Made by a program: the position numbers and the translations under genes | The notes under the pieces: generated by a model | The model's input: only the letters and a program-made list of their open reading frames with translations | Database searches by the model: none | Told to the model about the DNA's origin: nothing | Part shown: positions 26,533-36,478 of the stretch, piece after piece | Layout: each line of letters opens with the position of its first letter | Numbering within the stretch: position 1 is the first letter of the stretch | Assembly (NCBI RefSeq): GCF_041929345.1 | Contig: NZ_JBHFNQ010000219.1 | Coordinates: 31,132 to 95,131, forward strand | Direction of reading: 5' to 3' | Source of the DNA: Floridanema aerugineum | GTDB taxonomy: Bacteria > Cyanobacteriota > Cyanobacteriia > Cyanobacteriales > Aerosakkonemataceae | DNA length: 64,000 bases

Positions 26533-27849
26533 ATGTTAGCAAACTTATTTCGTGGGCGGGTATTTAAGTTTCTTTTGGGGGGTGGACTAGCAGCACTAGT
26601 CAATCTGTTGCTTATATATTGGATGATTGAGCAACTGGGATTAAACACACCTGTTTTGCGAAATATTGCTAACGTAATTGCCATTGAAATATCATTATTA
26701 TTTAGTTTCTTTATTTACCGGATTTGGGTTTGGCCGGGAGGTGCTTGGACAGTTCGAGAAGTTTTGTTGAAGCAGCTTCCCCTTTACCATTTGTCCGCAG
26801 GTGCATCTGTCATTGCTCGCATTTTTGTGATATTTCCTGTTTTGGATTGGCTGAAAGTAAACTATGCAATTAATACCTTAGTTGGCGTAGTGGTAAGTGC
26901 TTCAATCAACTATTTAATCAGTGATAAATTAGTATTTAAAACTCGCACTAATGCTCCAAATAGCCAGGATTCTGAACTTTATTACCCAGAGGGTTTAGAG
27001 CCTGCTTTAGCAGATAGATCTAATTTACAAAGACCTTCTTCCGGTGAAAAGAGTCGATCGCACTCGCCAAATTCCGGTAACATTAAACTGCTATCGGTGG
27101 TAATTCCGGCTTATAACGAAGAAGGTTCAATTGTAGAAACAGTTCATTCTATTAGCAAGTTATTAGAAGAGCATAATATTGATTACGAAATTCTGGTGGT
27201 AAATGATAATAGTCGCGATCGTACTGAAGAAATTTTGCAACAGCTAAATTCGGAAAATAGCAAAGTGCGTTATATCAACAACTATTATCCTAATGGCTTT
27301 GGCTTTGCCGTGCGCTGCGGCTTAGAAAATTTTCAAGGAAATGCTGTAGCCATTATGATGGCAGATAATTCTGATGCTCCAGAAAATTTAGTTGATTACT
27401 ATTACAAGCTGCAACAAGGCTACGATTGTGTCTTCGGTTCCCGATTTATTAAAGGTGGTAAAGTGATTGATTATCCGGCTCATAAGTTGACGATCAATCG
27501 CCTTGCTAATTTGTTTGTTCAAGTCTTATTTGGCTTAAAATTTAATGATACAACCAATGCTTTTAAAGCCTACAGAAGAGAAGTAATTGATGGAGTATCT
27601 CCGCTGTTATCTCACCATTTCAACTTAACGGTGGAAATTCCACTCAAAGCGATCGTTAGAGGTTATTCTTATACAACAACACCGATTATATGGCGCAATC
27701 GCAAAACCGGAATTTCCAAATTGAAAATCAAAGAAATGGGCAGTCGTTACTTGTTTATCGTCTTGTACGTCTTTCTGGAAAAATGGCTGTCTAGAGGAGA
27801 CTATATTCGCCCGCATTCTCACAGTAATATAAGGATAAAAACCAACTAA
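26533..27849 (+). CDS. GtrA-like membrane domain fused to family 2 glycosyltransferase
   Basis: A 438-residue protein from ATG 26533 (a TTG 24 bases earlier is possible). Residues about 10-145 form a four-helix GtrA-like domain (FKFLLGGGLAALVNLLLIYW, then SINYLISDKLVF), the type proposed to flip or present undecaprenyl-phosphate sugars. A low-complexity linker leads to a DPM/GtrB-like GT-A domain from about 185 (LSVVIPAYNEEGSIV, ILVVNDNSRDRTEEI, MADNSDAPENL). Usually these are two genes; the order GtrA first is less common. It lies between two epimerase genes. Confidence 0.87.
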   Translation: MLANLFRGRVFKFLLGGGLAALVNLLLIYWMIEQLGLNTPVLRNIANVIAIEISLLFSFFIYRIWVWPGGAWTVREVLLKQLPLYHLSAGASVIARIFVIFPVLDWLKVNYAINTLVGVVVSASINYLISDKLVFKTRTNAPNSQDSELYYPEGLEPALADRSNLQRPSSGEKSRSHSPNSGNIKLLSVVIPAYNEEGSIVETVHSISKLLEEHNIDYEILVVNDNSRDRTEEILQQLNSENSKVRYINNYYPNGFGFAVRCGLENFQGNAVAIMMADNSDAPENLVDYYYKLQQGYDCVFGSRFIKGGKVIDYPAHKLTINRLANLFVQVLFGLKFNDTTNAFKAYRREVIDGVSPLLSHHFNLTVEIPLKAIVRGYSYTTTPIIWRNRKTGISKLKIKEMGSRYLFIVLYVFLEKWLSRGDYIRPHSHSNIRIKTN

Positions 27850-27875
27850 CCTAGTGAAAACTTTAAATTTAACCC

Positions 27876-28547
27876 ATGAACCAAGAAGAATATTTGAAAA
27901 AACTCTACTCAAATCGTTTTGATCCCCACCAAAGAAAAGCAAAAATTGCTTTGTGGAAAACTTTAACTGACGAGTTTTTACAAAAGTATATAGACCCGGA
28001 ATCAGTTGTTTTAGATATAGGCGGAGGGTACTGTGAATTCATCAATCAAGTTAAGGCTAGAGAAAAATATCTTATAGATTTGAACCCAGATTCTCAACTA
28101 TTTGCCGATCCTAATGTAACAATATTTAACGTTAATGTTCTCAACATCCAGGAGCCAAAGGTACTGAAAAAACAGTATGATATAATTTTTGTTTCCAACT
28201 TTTTTGAACATTTAAACAGTAAAGAAGATTTAATCAAGGTTTTATTGTTCTGTTTCAATCACCTAAATCCTGGAGGTTCTTTATTAATTATACAGCCAAA
28301 TTTTAAGTACTCAGTTAAAGAATACTATGACTTTATCGATCACCAATTACCAATCACGCATCTTTCTCTCAAAGAAGTACTAGAAGCTATTGGTTTTAAA
28401 ATTAAAGTTTTAATTCCCAAATTCTTGCCTTATTCAACAAAAGGTAGACCAAGTTCGCCTAAACTTTTGAGCTTGTATCTCAAGTTACCCTTTGCTTGGC
28501 AGTTTTTAGGTGGACAGATGTTTATTCAGGCATCAAAGCAGTTTTAG
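27876..28547 (+). CDS. class I SAM-dependent methyltransferase
   Basis: A 223-residue protein. Motif I is VVLDIGGGYCEFINQV, followed by YLIDLNPDSQLF and the IIFVSNFFEHLNSKEDL loop, then HLNPGGSLLIIQPNFKY, typical of the Methyltransf_11/23 group. It sits between the GtrA-GT2 fusion and the second epimerase, 27 and 36 bases away, so one transcript is likely. The substrate is probably a sugar nucleotide or lipid-linked sugar. Confidence 0.85.
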   Translation: MNQEEYLKKLYSNRFDPHQRKAKIALWKTLTDEFLQKYIDPESVVLDIGGGYCEFINQVKAREKYLIDLNPDSQLFADPNVTIFNVNVLNIQEPKVLKKQYDIIFVSNFFEHLNSKEDLIKVLLFCFNHLNPGGSLLIIQPNFKYSVKEYYDFIDHQLPITHLSLKEVLEAIGFKIKVLIPKFLPYSTKGRPSSPKLLSLYLKLPFAWQFLGGQMFIQASKQF

Positions 28548-28582
28548 AGACGAAAGCGATAATAATTTAAGAGGCAAAGAAA

Positions 28583-29650
28583 GTGAGCAGAAGAGTTTTA
28601 ATTACAGGAGGCGCAGGTTTTGTTGGTAGTTGTTTGGGATTAGGTTTAGCTGAACGCTATTCCGACTGGAAAATTATTGCTTTGGATAACTTAAAACGAC
28701 GGGGTTCGGAACTAAATTTGCCGAGATTGAAGCAGGCAGGAATTGAATTTATTCACGGCGATGTTAGAAATATAGAAGACCTCGATCCGATCGCACTAAA
28801 ACCAGATTTAATTTTAGAATGTTCCGCAGAACCATCGGTATTAGCTGGATATAATTCTCCTGGTTATGTTCTCCAAACTAACTTGGTAGGAACTATAAAT
28901 TGCTTGGAATTAGCTAGACAAACTCAGGCAGATTTTATTTTTTTGTCTACGAGTCGAGTTTATCCGATCGCGCATCTGAGCACTTTAAAATATACAGAAA
29001 CAGAAACTCGTTTTCAACTGTTAGATGAGCAATCTTTACCGGGTGTATCGAGTCAAGGAATCTCCGAAGAATTTCCCCTTGATGGAGCTAGATCTCTCTA
29101 TGGCGCAACCAAATTAGCTGCGGAATTGTTAATAGCTGAATATGCCGATGCTTATGGAATCAGAACTTTAATAAATCGCTGTGGCGTGCTGACAGGGCCT
29201 TGGCAAATGGGGAAAGTCGATCAAGGCGTATTTGCTTTATGGATGGCATTTCACTATTTTCAAAAGTCGCTTAAATATATCGGCTATGGCGGGACAGGTA
29301 AGCAGGTAAGAGACTTTTTGCATATTGCAGATTTATTGGATTTAATAGATATCCAAATTCAAAGGTTTGAAGAATTAAAAGGGAAAACTTTTAATGTTGG
29401 TGGTGGGGTGGAAAATACACTTTCCCTCTATGAAACAACTCAGCTTTGCCAAAAAATTACTGGGTATGAGATACCTATTACCCCAGTAGTCGAAACACGC
29501 ACTGGAGATGTACCGATTTATATTACAGATTCTCGAAAGATTACAGAAACTACAGGATGGACACCCAAAAGAAATGCTGAGAATACCTTAAGAGAAATTT
29601 ATGAATGGATTCACAAATATAAAGACATAGTAAATAATATATTTGGGTGA
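28583..29650 (+). CDS. NAD-dependent epimerase/dehydratase (extended SDR)
   Basis: A 355-residue protein starting at GTG with AAGAGGC upstream. The Rossmann motif is ITGGAGFVGSCLG. The catalytic pair is intact (Y173-x3-K177 in SLYGATKLAAE), and FLSTSRVYPI and KQVRDFLHIADLLDL follow. It resembles the same sugar-nucleotide epimerase branch as the gene at 25420, but with the normal tyrosine. The two may act in sequence on one nucleotide sugar that feeds the GtrA-GT2 protein between them. Confidence 0.87.
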   Translation: MSRRVLITGGAGFVGSCLGLGLAERYSDWKIIALDNLKRRGSELNLPRLKQAGIEFIHGDVRNIEDLDPIALKPDLILECSAEPSVLAGYNSPGYVLQTNLVGTINCLELARQTQADFIFLSTSRVYPIAHLSTLKYTETETRFQLLDEQSLPGVSSQGISEEFPLDGARSLYGATKLAAELLIAEYADAYGIRTLINRCGVLTGPWQMGKVDQGVFALWMAFHYFQKSLKYIGYGGTGKQVRDFLHIADLLDLIDIQIQRFEELKGKTFNVGGGVENTLSLYETTQLCQKITGYEIPITPVVETRTGDVPIYITDSRKITETTGWTPKRNAENTLREIYEWIHKYKDIVNNIFG

Positions 29651-29753
29651 TTAAATGTTAATTATAATGCTATAAGTTAGCAAATTATCGCTAAAAAAAT
29701 GTCAAATAAAATTTTAATAATAAAAACTGCTGAGTCGAAAAGTAGTAAGTATA

Positions 29754-30839
29754 ATGCAAATAATTTCTATTGTTTCCGGTCTTCCTCCTGCTATTGATGG
29801 TGTAGGAGATTATGCACTTAATTTAGCTCGGCAACTTCGGAAAGATTTCGCCATAAATACTCATTTTATTGTTGGTAATCCCAAATGGGTGGGAGCAGAT
29901 GAAATAGAAGGATTTTCTGTTAGCAAGGTGAACGATCGCACTGTCTCTACCTTACTGTCCCTGCTAAACAAAAATTCTGCACCATCTACCATTCTGTTAC
30001 ACTACGTTTGCTACGGTTATGCGTTGCGAGGCTGCCCTTTTTGGTTAATAAATGGCTTACAAAGGTGGCGAAATGCAAAAAGCGATCGCTCTCTAGTAAC
30101 TATGTTCCACGAAACTTATGCTTTTGGCCCACCTTGGACGAGTGCTTTTTGGTTATCACAGGTGCAAAAATATCTGTTAGCTCGTTTGGCACAGATTAGC
30201 GATCGCGCTCTCACCAGCAAACAAGGCTATGCTAAAATTATTAGCCAATTAAGTTTAGGAAAACAAACCCAAATCCCTGCACTAGCAGTATTTTCTAATG
30301 TGGGAGAGCCAGAACAACCTCCACCACTTGTAGAGCGTCCCCGACAACTAGTAGTGTTTGGAGCAGCTTCTACTCGACGGCGAGTTTATCAGAAATCTTT
30401 AGCTGCTTTAGAGCACACTTGCCAAGAACTATTAATTGAGGAAATATGGGATATAGGGCCAGCCACCGGGCTTGAGATTGCCAAAATCAATGGAGTACCA
30501 GTTATAGCTCTGGGCGAAAAAACCCCAGTAGAAATTAGTAAAATTTTGTCAAGTTCTATAGTCGGCTTCTTTAATTACGATATAGACTATCTGGCTAAAT
30601 CAGGAGTTTTTGCTGCTTACTGTGCTCATCGGTTACTTTCTGTGGGTATATCTTCCAGTAATTTACAGGCAGATGGACTACAAGCAGGAAAACATTATTG
30701 TTTAGCAGATGATCTTACACAAAGTCTTAGTTTAACCGCAGGACAAGCGATCGCTGACAATGCCTACACCTGGTATCATAACCATAATTTAGCGATACAG
30801 GCTAAGGTGTTTGTTGGACAAATAACTCGTAATCCCTAA
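29754..30839 (+). CDS. glycosyltransferase, GT-B fold (GT4-like)
   Basis: A 361-residue protein. The N-terminus ISIVSGLPPAIDGVGDYALNLARQL is the nucleotide-sugar-independent half of a GT-B enzyme. LVVFGAASTRRRVYQKSL and EISKILSSSIVGFFNYD mark the second half, with no canonical E-x7-E. The GDYA motif is seen in relatives of cyanobacterial exopolysaccharide clusters. The assignment is by fold; the donor is unknown. Confidence 0.7.
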   Translation: MQIISIVSGLPPAIDGVGDYALNLARQLRKDFAINTHFIVGNPKWVGADEIEGFSVSKVNDRTVSTLLSLLNKNSAPSTILLHYVCYGYALRGCPFWLINGLQRWRNAKSDRSLVTMFHETYAFGPPWTSAFWLSQVQKYLLARLAQISDRALTSKQGYAKIISQLSLGKQTQIPALAVFSNVGEPEQPPPLVERPRQLVVFGAASTRRRVYQKSLAALEHTCQELLIEEIWDIGPATGLEIAKINGVPVIALGEKTPVEISKILSSSIVGFFNYDIDYLAKSGVFAAYCAHRLLSVGISSSNLQADGLQAGKHYCLADDLTQSLSLTAGQAIADNAYTWYHNHNLAIQAKVFVGQITRNP

Positions 30840-30888
30840 TGAAAGATTTTTTCTGAGCAAAATCACCAAAATAGAGTTAATAATTAAA

Positions 30889-31785
30889 ATGTGGGAAACA
30901 CTCAATAAGCCTCAATATTTTTTTAGTCCATCTTTGCTAGCTTCTAGGTTGAAAAAAAGCTTAAAAAAACCTCAGACTTTTGAAACGGTCAGACTTCCTT
31001 GGAATGCAGAAATACGGGTTAGAACTTCTGATTTGATCGGACACGCGCTATATACCTCTGGCTTTTTCGACCTGATTGTCAGCGAAGCAGTCTGGCGATT
31101 AATAGAGAAAGGAGATCAGGTTATAGATGTGGGGGCAAATATTGGATATATGACCAGCTTAATGGCGAGCCGTGTAGGAAAGAGTGGAAAAGTTACTGCT
31201 TTTGAACCTCACCCATTAACATTTAAAGAATTGGTACATAATGTCCAAAATTTTATGAATTATTATGATGTTAATAACATAGATATATACCAGCTAGCAG
31301 TATCTAATAAAAGCGGCACAGATTTTTTAAATGTTAGCAACCCAGATCCGGCATTTGCAGCCATTAATAGGGAAAATAATGCCTGGGAAGATCCCAAATC
31401 AAATATAGAAGTTTCAGTAACTCGACTGGACGATATTTTTGATGAAACCGAAAAAATTTCTCTAATCAAAATAGATGTTGAAGGCCATGAAATGTCAGTT
31501 TTAGAAGGGGCTGATAATCTGATTTCAAAAGGTAAAATAAAGCATATTGTTTTTGAAGAACACGGACAATACCCGACTCCAACGATGGAATTTTTAGCAA
31601 GTAAGGGATATACTTTATGGAGTTTGGGCAGAAATTTTTGGGGGCCAGTTCTGTTTGCCCCTAATGAACCTCGCGGACGGCAACTTTGGGACCCACCAAA
31701 TTATTTAGCTACCAAAGAGCCAAATTGGGTTCTGGCACGGATGAAGAGTCGGGGATGGCAGGTATTAACAGGGGGTGGAAGGTGA
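30889..31785 (+). CDS. FkbM family methyltransferase
   Basis: A 298-residue protein. The SAM motif is VIDVGANIGYMTSLMA, and the FkbM signature is LIKIDVEGHEMSVLEGADNL. The C-terminal region FEEHGQYPTPTMEFLASKGY is also typical. FkbM enzymes O-methylate sugars or polyketides; here the context says a glycan. An inverted repeat 10-40 bases after the stop (31796-31827) may end the transcript. Confidence 0.88.
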   Translation: MWETLNKPQYFFSPSLLASRLKKSLKKPQTFETVRLPWNAEIRVRTSDLIGHALYTSGFFDLIVSEAVWRLIEKGDQVIDVGANIGYMTSLMASRVGKSGKVTAFEPHPLTFKELVHNVQNFMNYYDVNNIDIYQLAVSNKSGTDFLNVSNPDPAFAAINRENNAWEDPKSNIEVSVTRLDDIFDETEKISLIKIDVEGHEMSVLEGADNLISKGKIKHIVFEEHGQYPTPTMEFLASKGYTLWSLGRNFWGPVLFAPNEPRGRQLWDPPNYLATKEPNWVLARMKSRGWQVLTGGGR

Positions 31786-31795
31786 TTTAAATATA

Positions 31796-31827
31796 ATTGC
31801 AGATGTGAAAATTATTTAATCTGCAAT
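31796..31827 (+). terminator. possible terminator hairpin after the FkbM gene
   Basis: Nine-base arms ATTGCAGAT (31796-31804) and ATCTGCAAT (31819-31827) with a 14-base AT-rich loop. Only a weak T-stretch (CTTTC) follows, so function is uncertain. Confidence 0.35.
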
Positions 31828-31889
31828 ACTTTCATTAAAAAATCGCACTTAGATAAGATAACAGAACTTTATATTTATTAAATTTGTTT

Positions 31890-33032
31890 ATGAAAAAAGT
31901 TGTCTTGATTACAAGCTTTGAACCAAATATTGGAGGGGGAGCGGTAATTTTTAATAGCCTGATTCCGCCTTTGAAAGAGAAAGAGATAGAAATAGAGTGG
32001 ATTTATTTAAATGGTAAAGATATACAAGTAGATGGCTGCATTCGTATAGGACATAAATTAATGGGAGGATCTTTATGGAAAGACATAAAAAATAATTTAC
32101 TGTTATGGCTAGGAATAAAAACAAAAGCTTTCCAGGAAATTTTAGATAAAATTATTGCGATTAAAGCAGATGTTTATTGGATCGAAGCCCATAATGAAGG
32201 AGTATTAATCGCTCGCGAACTGGCTCAGATGACAGATACTCCCATACATTTTACGGTACACGATGATGTCCCTTACGGTGTATTTGCCCGATCGCGTCGC
32301 TATCGCTGGCTTTCAGGAATAGCGCAAAAGCGTTTTGCTCAAGCAATTCGTTCGGCTTCAGGGGTAGATGTCATCAGTGAAGGGATGCGTGATTACTATC
32401 AGAAAATCTTTGGGATCGATTCAACTGTTATTCATCGTTATCTACCTTCTTTACCAAAATTTGCCCCAGCATCTTTAGATGTTAATACATTAACTGTTGG
32501 GCATATCGGCACAGTTTACTCTTTGGCAGAATTCCGTTTGTTTTGTCAAGCATTGCAGGAATATGCTAAAGCAAAAGGACTGAATGTTAAGCTAATTACG
32601 ATCGGGTTAGCACGAGAATACATTACCATAATTGAGGAGTTTCCCCAACTGATTCAAGATATTCCTCAACTGACGGAAAGTAAAGCGATCGAGCAACTTT
32701 CTAGCTGCAATTTTGTCTATGCAATGTATCCTTTTTCTCGTTCAGCAAAAGTTTTCCGACAAACAAGTTTAGCCACAAAAATAACTACATATATCCAGGC
32801 TCAAAAACCTATATTTGCCCATACACCCAGCGATAGCACCCTAGCAACACTGGTGAATAATTATCAGATGGGATTAATTTGCGATCGCTTAAATCTTTCG
32901 GGCTTAATTGAAGCGATCGAACAGCTTTGTCACCAGGAAGTAAATCCCCAGAGTTTTGAAAGCGCTCGTGCCGCTTTATTTGGATATGATAATGTAACAA
33001 AGCTCGAAAAGTGCCTGAAGCAAAGCCTATAG
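31890..33032 (+). CDS. glycosyltransferase, GT-B fold (GT4-like)
   Basis: A 380-residue protein from ATG 31890. The N-terminus VVLITSFEPNIGGGAVIFNSLIPPL has the GGG acceptor loop of GT4 enzymes. HFTVHDDVPYGVFARS is the inter-domain part, and LTVGHIGTVYSLAEFRLFCQAL begins the donor domain. The E-x7-E motif is not evident. The cluster context supports a polysaccharide transferase. Confidence 0.75.
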   Translation: MKKVVLITSFEPNIGGGAVIFNSLIPPLKEKEIEIEWIYLNGKDIQVDGCIRIGHKLMGGSLWKDIKNNLLLWLGIKTKAFQEILDKIIAIKADVYWIEAHNEGVLIARELAQMTDTPIHFTVHDDVPYGVFARSRRYRWLSGIAQKRFAQAIRSASGVDVISEGMRDYYQKIFGIDSTVIHRYLPSLPKFAPASLDVNTLTVGHIGTVYSLAEFRLFCQALQEYAKAKGLNVKLITIGLAREYITIIEEFPQLIQDIPQLTESKAIEQLSSCNFVYAMYPFSRSAKVFRQTSLATKITTYIQAQKPIFAHTPSDSTLATLVNNYQMGLICDRLNLSGLIEAIEQLCHQEVNPQSFESARAALFGYDNVTKLEKCLKQSL

Positions 33033-33049
33033 TTTGAGAGGGCAAATTA

Positions 33050-34471
33050 GTGAAACTGATAATTGGTTTAGTAGTTATTTTAACTATACTATATCTTTCA
33101 TTTCGCAACTGGAAAACGGCGATTAAAACCGTATTATTACTTGTGGTACTTGAAGGTGCGCTGCGAAAATGGGTTTTACCACAAGCAAGCGAATTAATTT
33201 ATTTTTTGAAAGATTTAGTACTTCTAGGCGCTTATATTCGTTACTATGGAATATTAATTTTTCAAAGAAAGTTGGCGATTAAAAATCACTTTGTCAATGT
33301 ATTGTGTTTCCTAGCAGCAGGATGGTGTATACTTCAAGCTTTCAATCCCAGTTTAGGTTCGCCTATAGTTGGTTTATTTGGATTAAAAGCTTACTTTTTC
33401 TATACACCATTAATGTGGATTTTAGTAGATGTATTTGAATCAGAATCAGAGCTTTATCAATTTTTGCGCTGGCAACTTTTGTTAACAATTCCAGTAGGAA
33501 TTTTAGGGGTAGTTCAATTCTTTAGTCCTCCCAGTAGCCCTATTAATGCCTATGCTCCGGGACTAGAAGCGCTAGGGGGAGTAGCCACATTTTCCAGATT
33601 TGCCAGAATTACAAGCACTTTTGCCTACATCAACAATTACGCCCTATACCTGATAGTATGTTTTGGTTTATTGATACCTTTTCTCTCTGTTAACCAATCT
33701 CGCTGGTGGAAGTTAGCCACTATCAGCGAAATTTTCCTGGTAGTTGTTAACCTAGCTATGACTGGTTCTCGCAATCCTGTTATTAGTTCAGTATTGTTTT
33801 TATGCTGTTATTTAGGTGCTAATTTACTCACCTATCCTGCTAGAGCATTGCGTTTTGTTGGGCGATTTTTGCCCATAGCTATTGTGGTTACTATAGCCGC
33901 CTTTATCTGGTTTCAACCAGCCATAGATGCCTTTTGGAATCGGGCTAGTTCTAATAGTGACGTATCCCATCGCATTGAAAACACTTTTACCGAGCCTTTA
34001 CGCTTTTTTCAATATAAGGATATTGATGGCTATGGTACAGGAGCGACTCATGGCGCAAGTCAAACACTTCGCAACACTCTCGGTTTACCACCAGGAGAAC
34101 CTATTGCTACAGGTTTTGAAGCAGAAATGGGCAGAATAGCTTTGGATTTAGGGCCGATAGGTTTTACTTTATGGTATGGTTTTCGGGTGAGTTTGATAAT
34201 TGCCCTTTGGCTAGTTTTTTGGCAATTGCAAAGACCTTTTTTGAAGAATTTAGCACTCGCCGCTTGTCTAATTCAAGCCATCCAAATCATAGGACAGGTG
34301 GTAACTCTCCATACTTTCTCAGTTTATTATTGGTTTTTAAGTGGTTTTATATTCCTATTGCCTGAATTAGAAAGAAAAGAAAACTTTTACCGAGATTTAC
34401 AATGGGTTAACCAAAATGTCCAATCCGCGCATCTCCCTGATTCACCCAATGGGGAATCCGAACTCCCGTGA
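33050..34471 (+). CDS. O-antigen ligase/polymerase-like membrane protein
   Basis: A 473-residue protein with a GTG start and GAGAGGG upstream. It has about eleven hydrophobic segments. A large extracytoplasmic loop contains RIENTFTEPLRFFQYKDIDG and YGTGATHGASQTLRNTLG, which resembles the O-antigen ligase/Wzy-C family loop with its conserved charged residues. It would join or transfer lipid-linked glycan units at the periplasmic face. It is the only polymerase candidate in the cluster. The next glycosyltransferase starts within its last 56 bases. Confidence 0.75.
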   Translation: MKLIIGLVVILTILYLSFRNWKTAIKTVLLLVVLEGALRKWVLPQASELIYFLKDLVLLGAYIRYYGILIFQRKLAIKNHFVNVLCFLAAGWCILQAFNPSLGSPIVGLFGLKAYFFYTPLMWILVDVFESESELYQFLRWQLLLTIPVGILGVVQFFSPPSSPINAYAPGLEALGGVATFSRFARITSTFAYINNYALYLIVCFGLLIPFLSVNQSRWWKLATISEIFLVVVNLAMTGSRNPVISSVLFLCCYLGANLLTYPARALRFVGRFLPIAIVVTIAAFIWFQPAIDAFWNRASSNSDVSHRIENTFTEPLRFFQYKDIDGYGTGATHGASQTLRNTLGLPPGEPIATGFEAEMGRIALDLGPIGFTLWYGFRVSLIIALWLVFWQLQRPFLKNLALAACLIQAIQIIGQVVTLHTFSVYYWFLSGFIFLLPELERKENFYRDLQWVNQNVQSAHLPDSPNGESELP

Positions 34472-35666
34472 AGCTGCATTAGCTTTGGCGGAAGCAGGTT
34501 TATTATCGGAAATAATTACTACAATTGCTTACAATCCAAAAGGCTCTTTTTCCCACTATTTAAATTTCCTGCCAAGTTCAATCAAAAAACGAGTTGCTGA
34601 TGAATTAGGAAGACGCACTTGGGTTGCTCCTGAAGGTGTTTTTTTGCGATCGCATCCCCAAAAAGAAGCTCTCCGCATCGCTTTAGTCAGAACTGGATTG
34701 CATAACCGTTTAGGCATTACTTTACAACAAACGGTGGATTGGATTTATGCTTCGATCGATCGCCATGTTTCCCAACATCACCTCCAAAATTTAAACGCCG
34801 TTTATGCTTACGAAGATGGTGCCGCTGCCACATTTAAAGCCGCTAAAAAACAGGGAATTTTTTGTTTTTACGATTTGCCAATTCTCTTTTATCGTGCTAG
34901 TCGCGATATTCAAACTGAGGAAGCTAATAACTTTCCAGAGTTAGCCTCAGCATTACAAGCAGCAAAAGAACCTGCTTGGAAAATCGAACGAAAAGAGCAA
35001 GAAATTGCCTTAGCAGATCACATTTTTGTTGCCTCTTCTTTTGTGAAAAATTCTGTAATTGAAGCAGGAGTAAAACCAGAAAAAATTAGCGTTATTCCCT
35101 TTGGCGCACCAATTGATTATTTCCAGCCGAAACCGAAAACAGATAAGTTATTTCGAGCCTTATTTGTCGGTAGAGTTAGCCCCCGAAAAGGCGTTCACTA
35201 TTTATTCCCAGCATGGCAGAAATTGCAATTACCAGAAGCAGAATTACTGCTAGTTGGATTGAATGAATTTCCCGAAAATTACTTACAGCAATACCAGGAA
35301 AAAGTTCGCTTTGTTCCCTCTGTTCCCCACGCTTCTTTAAATAACTACTACAGCAGTGCCAATGTTTTGGTTTTGCCAACTTTAGTGGAAGGAATGCCTT
35401 TAGTAGTTTTAGAAGCAATGGCTTGCGGTATTCCGATTATTACTACTCCCAATTCTGGTATTGGTGATATCATCACTAATGGGGTTGAGGGTTTTATTAT
35501 CCCTATTCGCGATGTAGAAGCACTTGAGGAAAAACTCGAATGGTGTTATTCTCATCCTTTAGAATTAGCTGAAATGGGTAAAGCTGCTCGTCAGAAAGCC
35601 GAACAATTAACCTGGAGTTTATATAGGCAAAAATTGGCAAATCGGGTGAAAGAAATTTTGAATTAG
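34416..35666 (+). CDS. family 4 glycosyltransferase
   Basis: A 416-residue GT-B enzyme. Donor-domain motifs are LFVGRVSPRKGVHYLFPAW and the retaining E-x7-E segment EGMPLVVLE in LVEGMPLVVLEAMACGIP, followed by TTPNSGIGDII. It starts inside the 3' end of the polymerase-like gene (56-base overlap), which suggests coupled translation. It ends convergent with the minus-strand FkbM gene, overlapping its stop by four bases. Confidence 0.9.
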   Translation: MSNPRISLIHPMGNPNSREAALALAEAGLLSEIITTIAYNPKGSFSHYLNFLPSSIKKRVADELGRRTWVAPEGVFLRSHPQKEALRIALVRTGLHNRLGITLQQTVDWIYASIDRHVSQHHLQNLNAVYAYEDGAAATFKAAKKQGIFCFYDLPILFYRASRDIQTEEANNFPELASALQAAKEPAWKIERKEQEIALADHIFVASSFVKNSVIEAGVKPEKISVIPFGAPIDYFQPKPKTDKLFRALFVGRVSPRKGVHYLFPAWQKLQLPEAELLLVGLNEFPENYLQQYQEKVRFVPSVPHASLNNYYSSANVLVLPTLVEGMPLVVLEAMACGIPIITTPNSGIGDIITNGVEGFIIPIRDVEALEEKLEWCYSHPLELAEMGKAARQKAEQLTWSLYRQKLANRVKEILN

Positions 35667-36466
35667 GGGACAAACAATCCATTAGTGTAGATAGGTAATT
35701 CAACGGGACTATAAAGTTTGCCGTTTGGTTTAAACAGGTAGCACTTATAGCCAAAATTAGCTAAATATTCTCTAATTCGCTGACCGTTTTCTTTCATTAA
35801 TTCCGCATAAATAACCCGAATTCGCTTTTCTTTAATTAGTTCTTTCGCTCCTTCTAAAGCGGGAATTTCGTAACCTTCTACATCTAGCTTCCATAGATCG
35901 ACTTTTTCGATCGCACGTTTCTCCAATTCATCTGCCAATCTAACAATTTGAATTGGTTCGCCTTCGGTTTCTGATACTTGACACCAATAACCATGAATAT
36001 ATTCTGGCCCATGAGTGCGAAGTTTCAATTGTGTGGTAGTTGCACCCAAACCGCAACGAATCAATTCTACTGGTAATGTAGGATTAACCGCTAAACATTC
36101 TGCTAGCCAGTCTGCTTGCTCTCTTCCCGGTTCAAATGCTAACACTTTGCCTTGTGGTACAAACTGAGACAGGTATAGTAGTATTTGACCAATGTTTGCA
36201 CCCGAATCTACAATGACACCATCTGGAGGTAAAAACTCTCTAGCCCAGTTAATAAACTCTGGCCCTTCATATTTACCATACACGATCCAGCGATGAACGG
36301 GGTTTGCCAGATCCAATTTCCAGGGGATACCAGCGGCGGTTTGTGCCCAGCAAATTCTTTGATTGGCGATCGCTTTTCCGAAAATTCGATCGCATATTCC
36401 CAGTTTGTAAGGAAAGTCGAAGGGTTGCAACCAAGGTAAACCAAAGGGAAGAGAAATAGTATCCAT
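35663..36466 (-). CDS. FkbM family methyltransferase
   Basis: A 267-residue protein, the only minus-strand gene inside the polysaccharide cluster. The SAM motif is VIVDSGANIGQILLYLS, and the FkbM signature is LWKLDVEGYEIPALEGAKEL. LAFEPGREQADWLAECL is the acidic loop. It begins only 12 bases from the start of the divergent GT4 gene, so the two promoters overlap. Its orientation suggests separate acquisition or regulation. Confidence 0.88.
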   Translation of the reverse strand: MDTISLPFGLPWLQPFDFPYKLGICDRIFGKAIANQRICWAQTAAGIPWKLDLANPVHRWIVYGKYEGPEFINWAREFLPPDGVIVDSGANIGQILLYLSQFVPQGKVLAFEPGREQADWLAECLAVNPTLPVELIRCGLGATTTQLKLRTHGPEYIHGYWCQVSETEGEPIQIVRLADELEKRAIEKVDLWKLDVEGYEIPALEGAKELIKEKRIRVIYAELMKENGQRIREYLANFGYKCYLFKPNGKLYSPVELPIYTNGLFVP

Positions 36467-36478
36467 AAATTTACTTTA

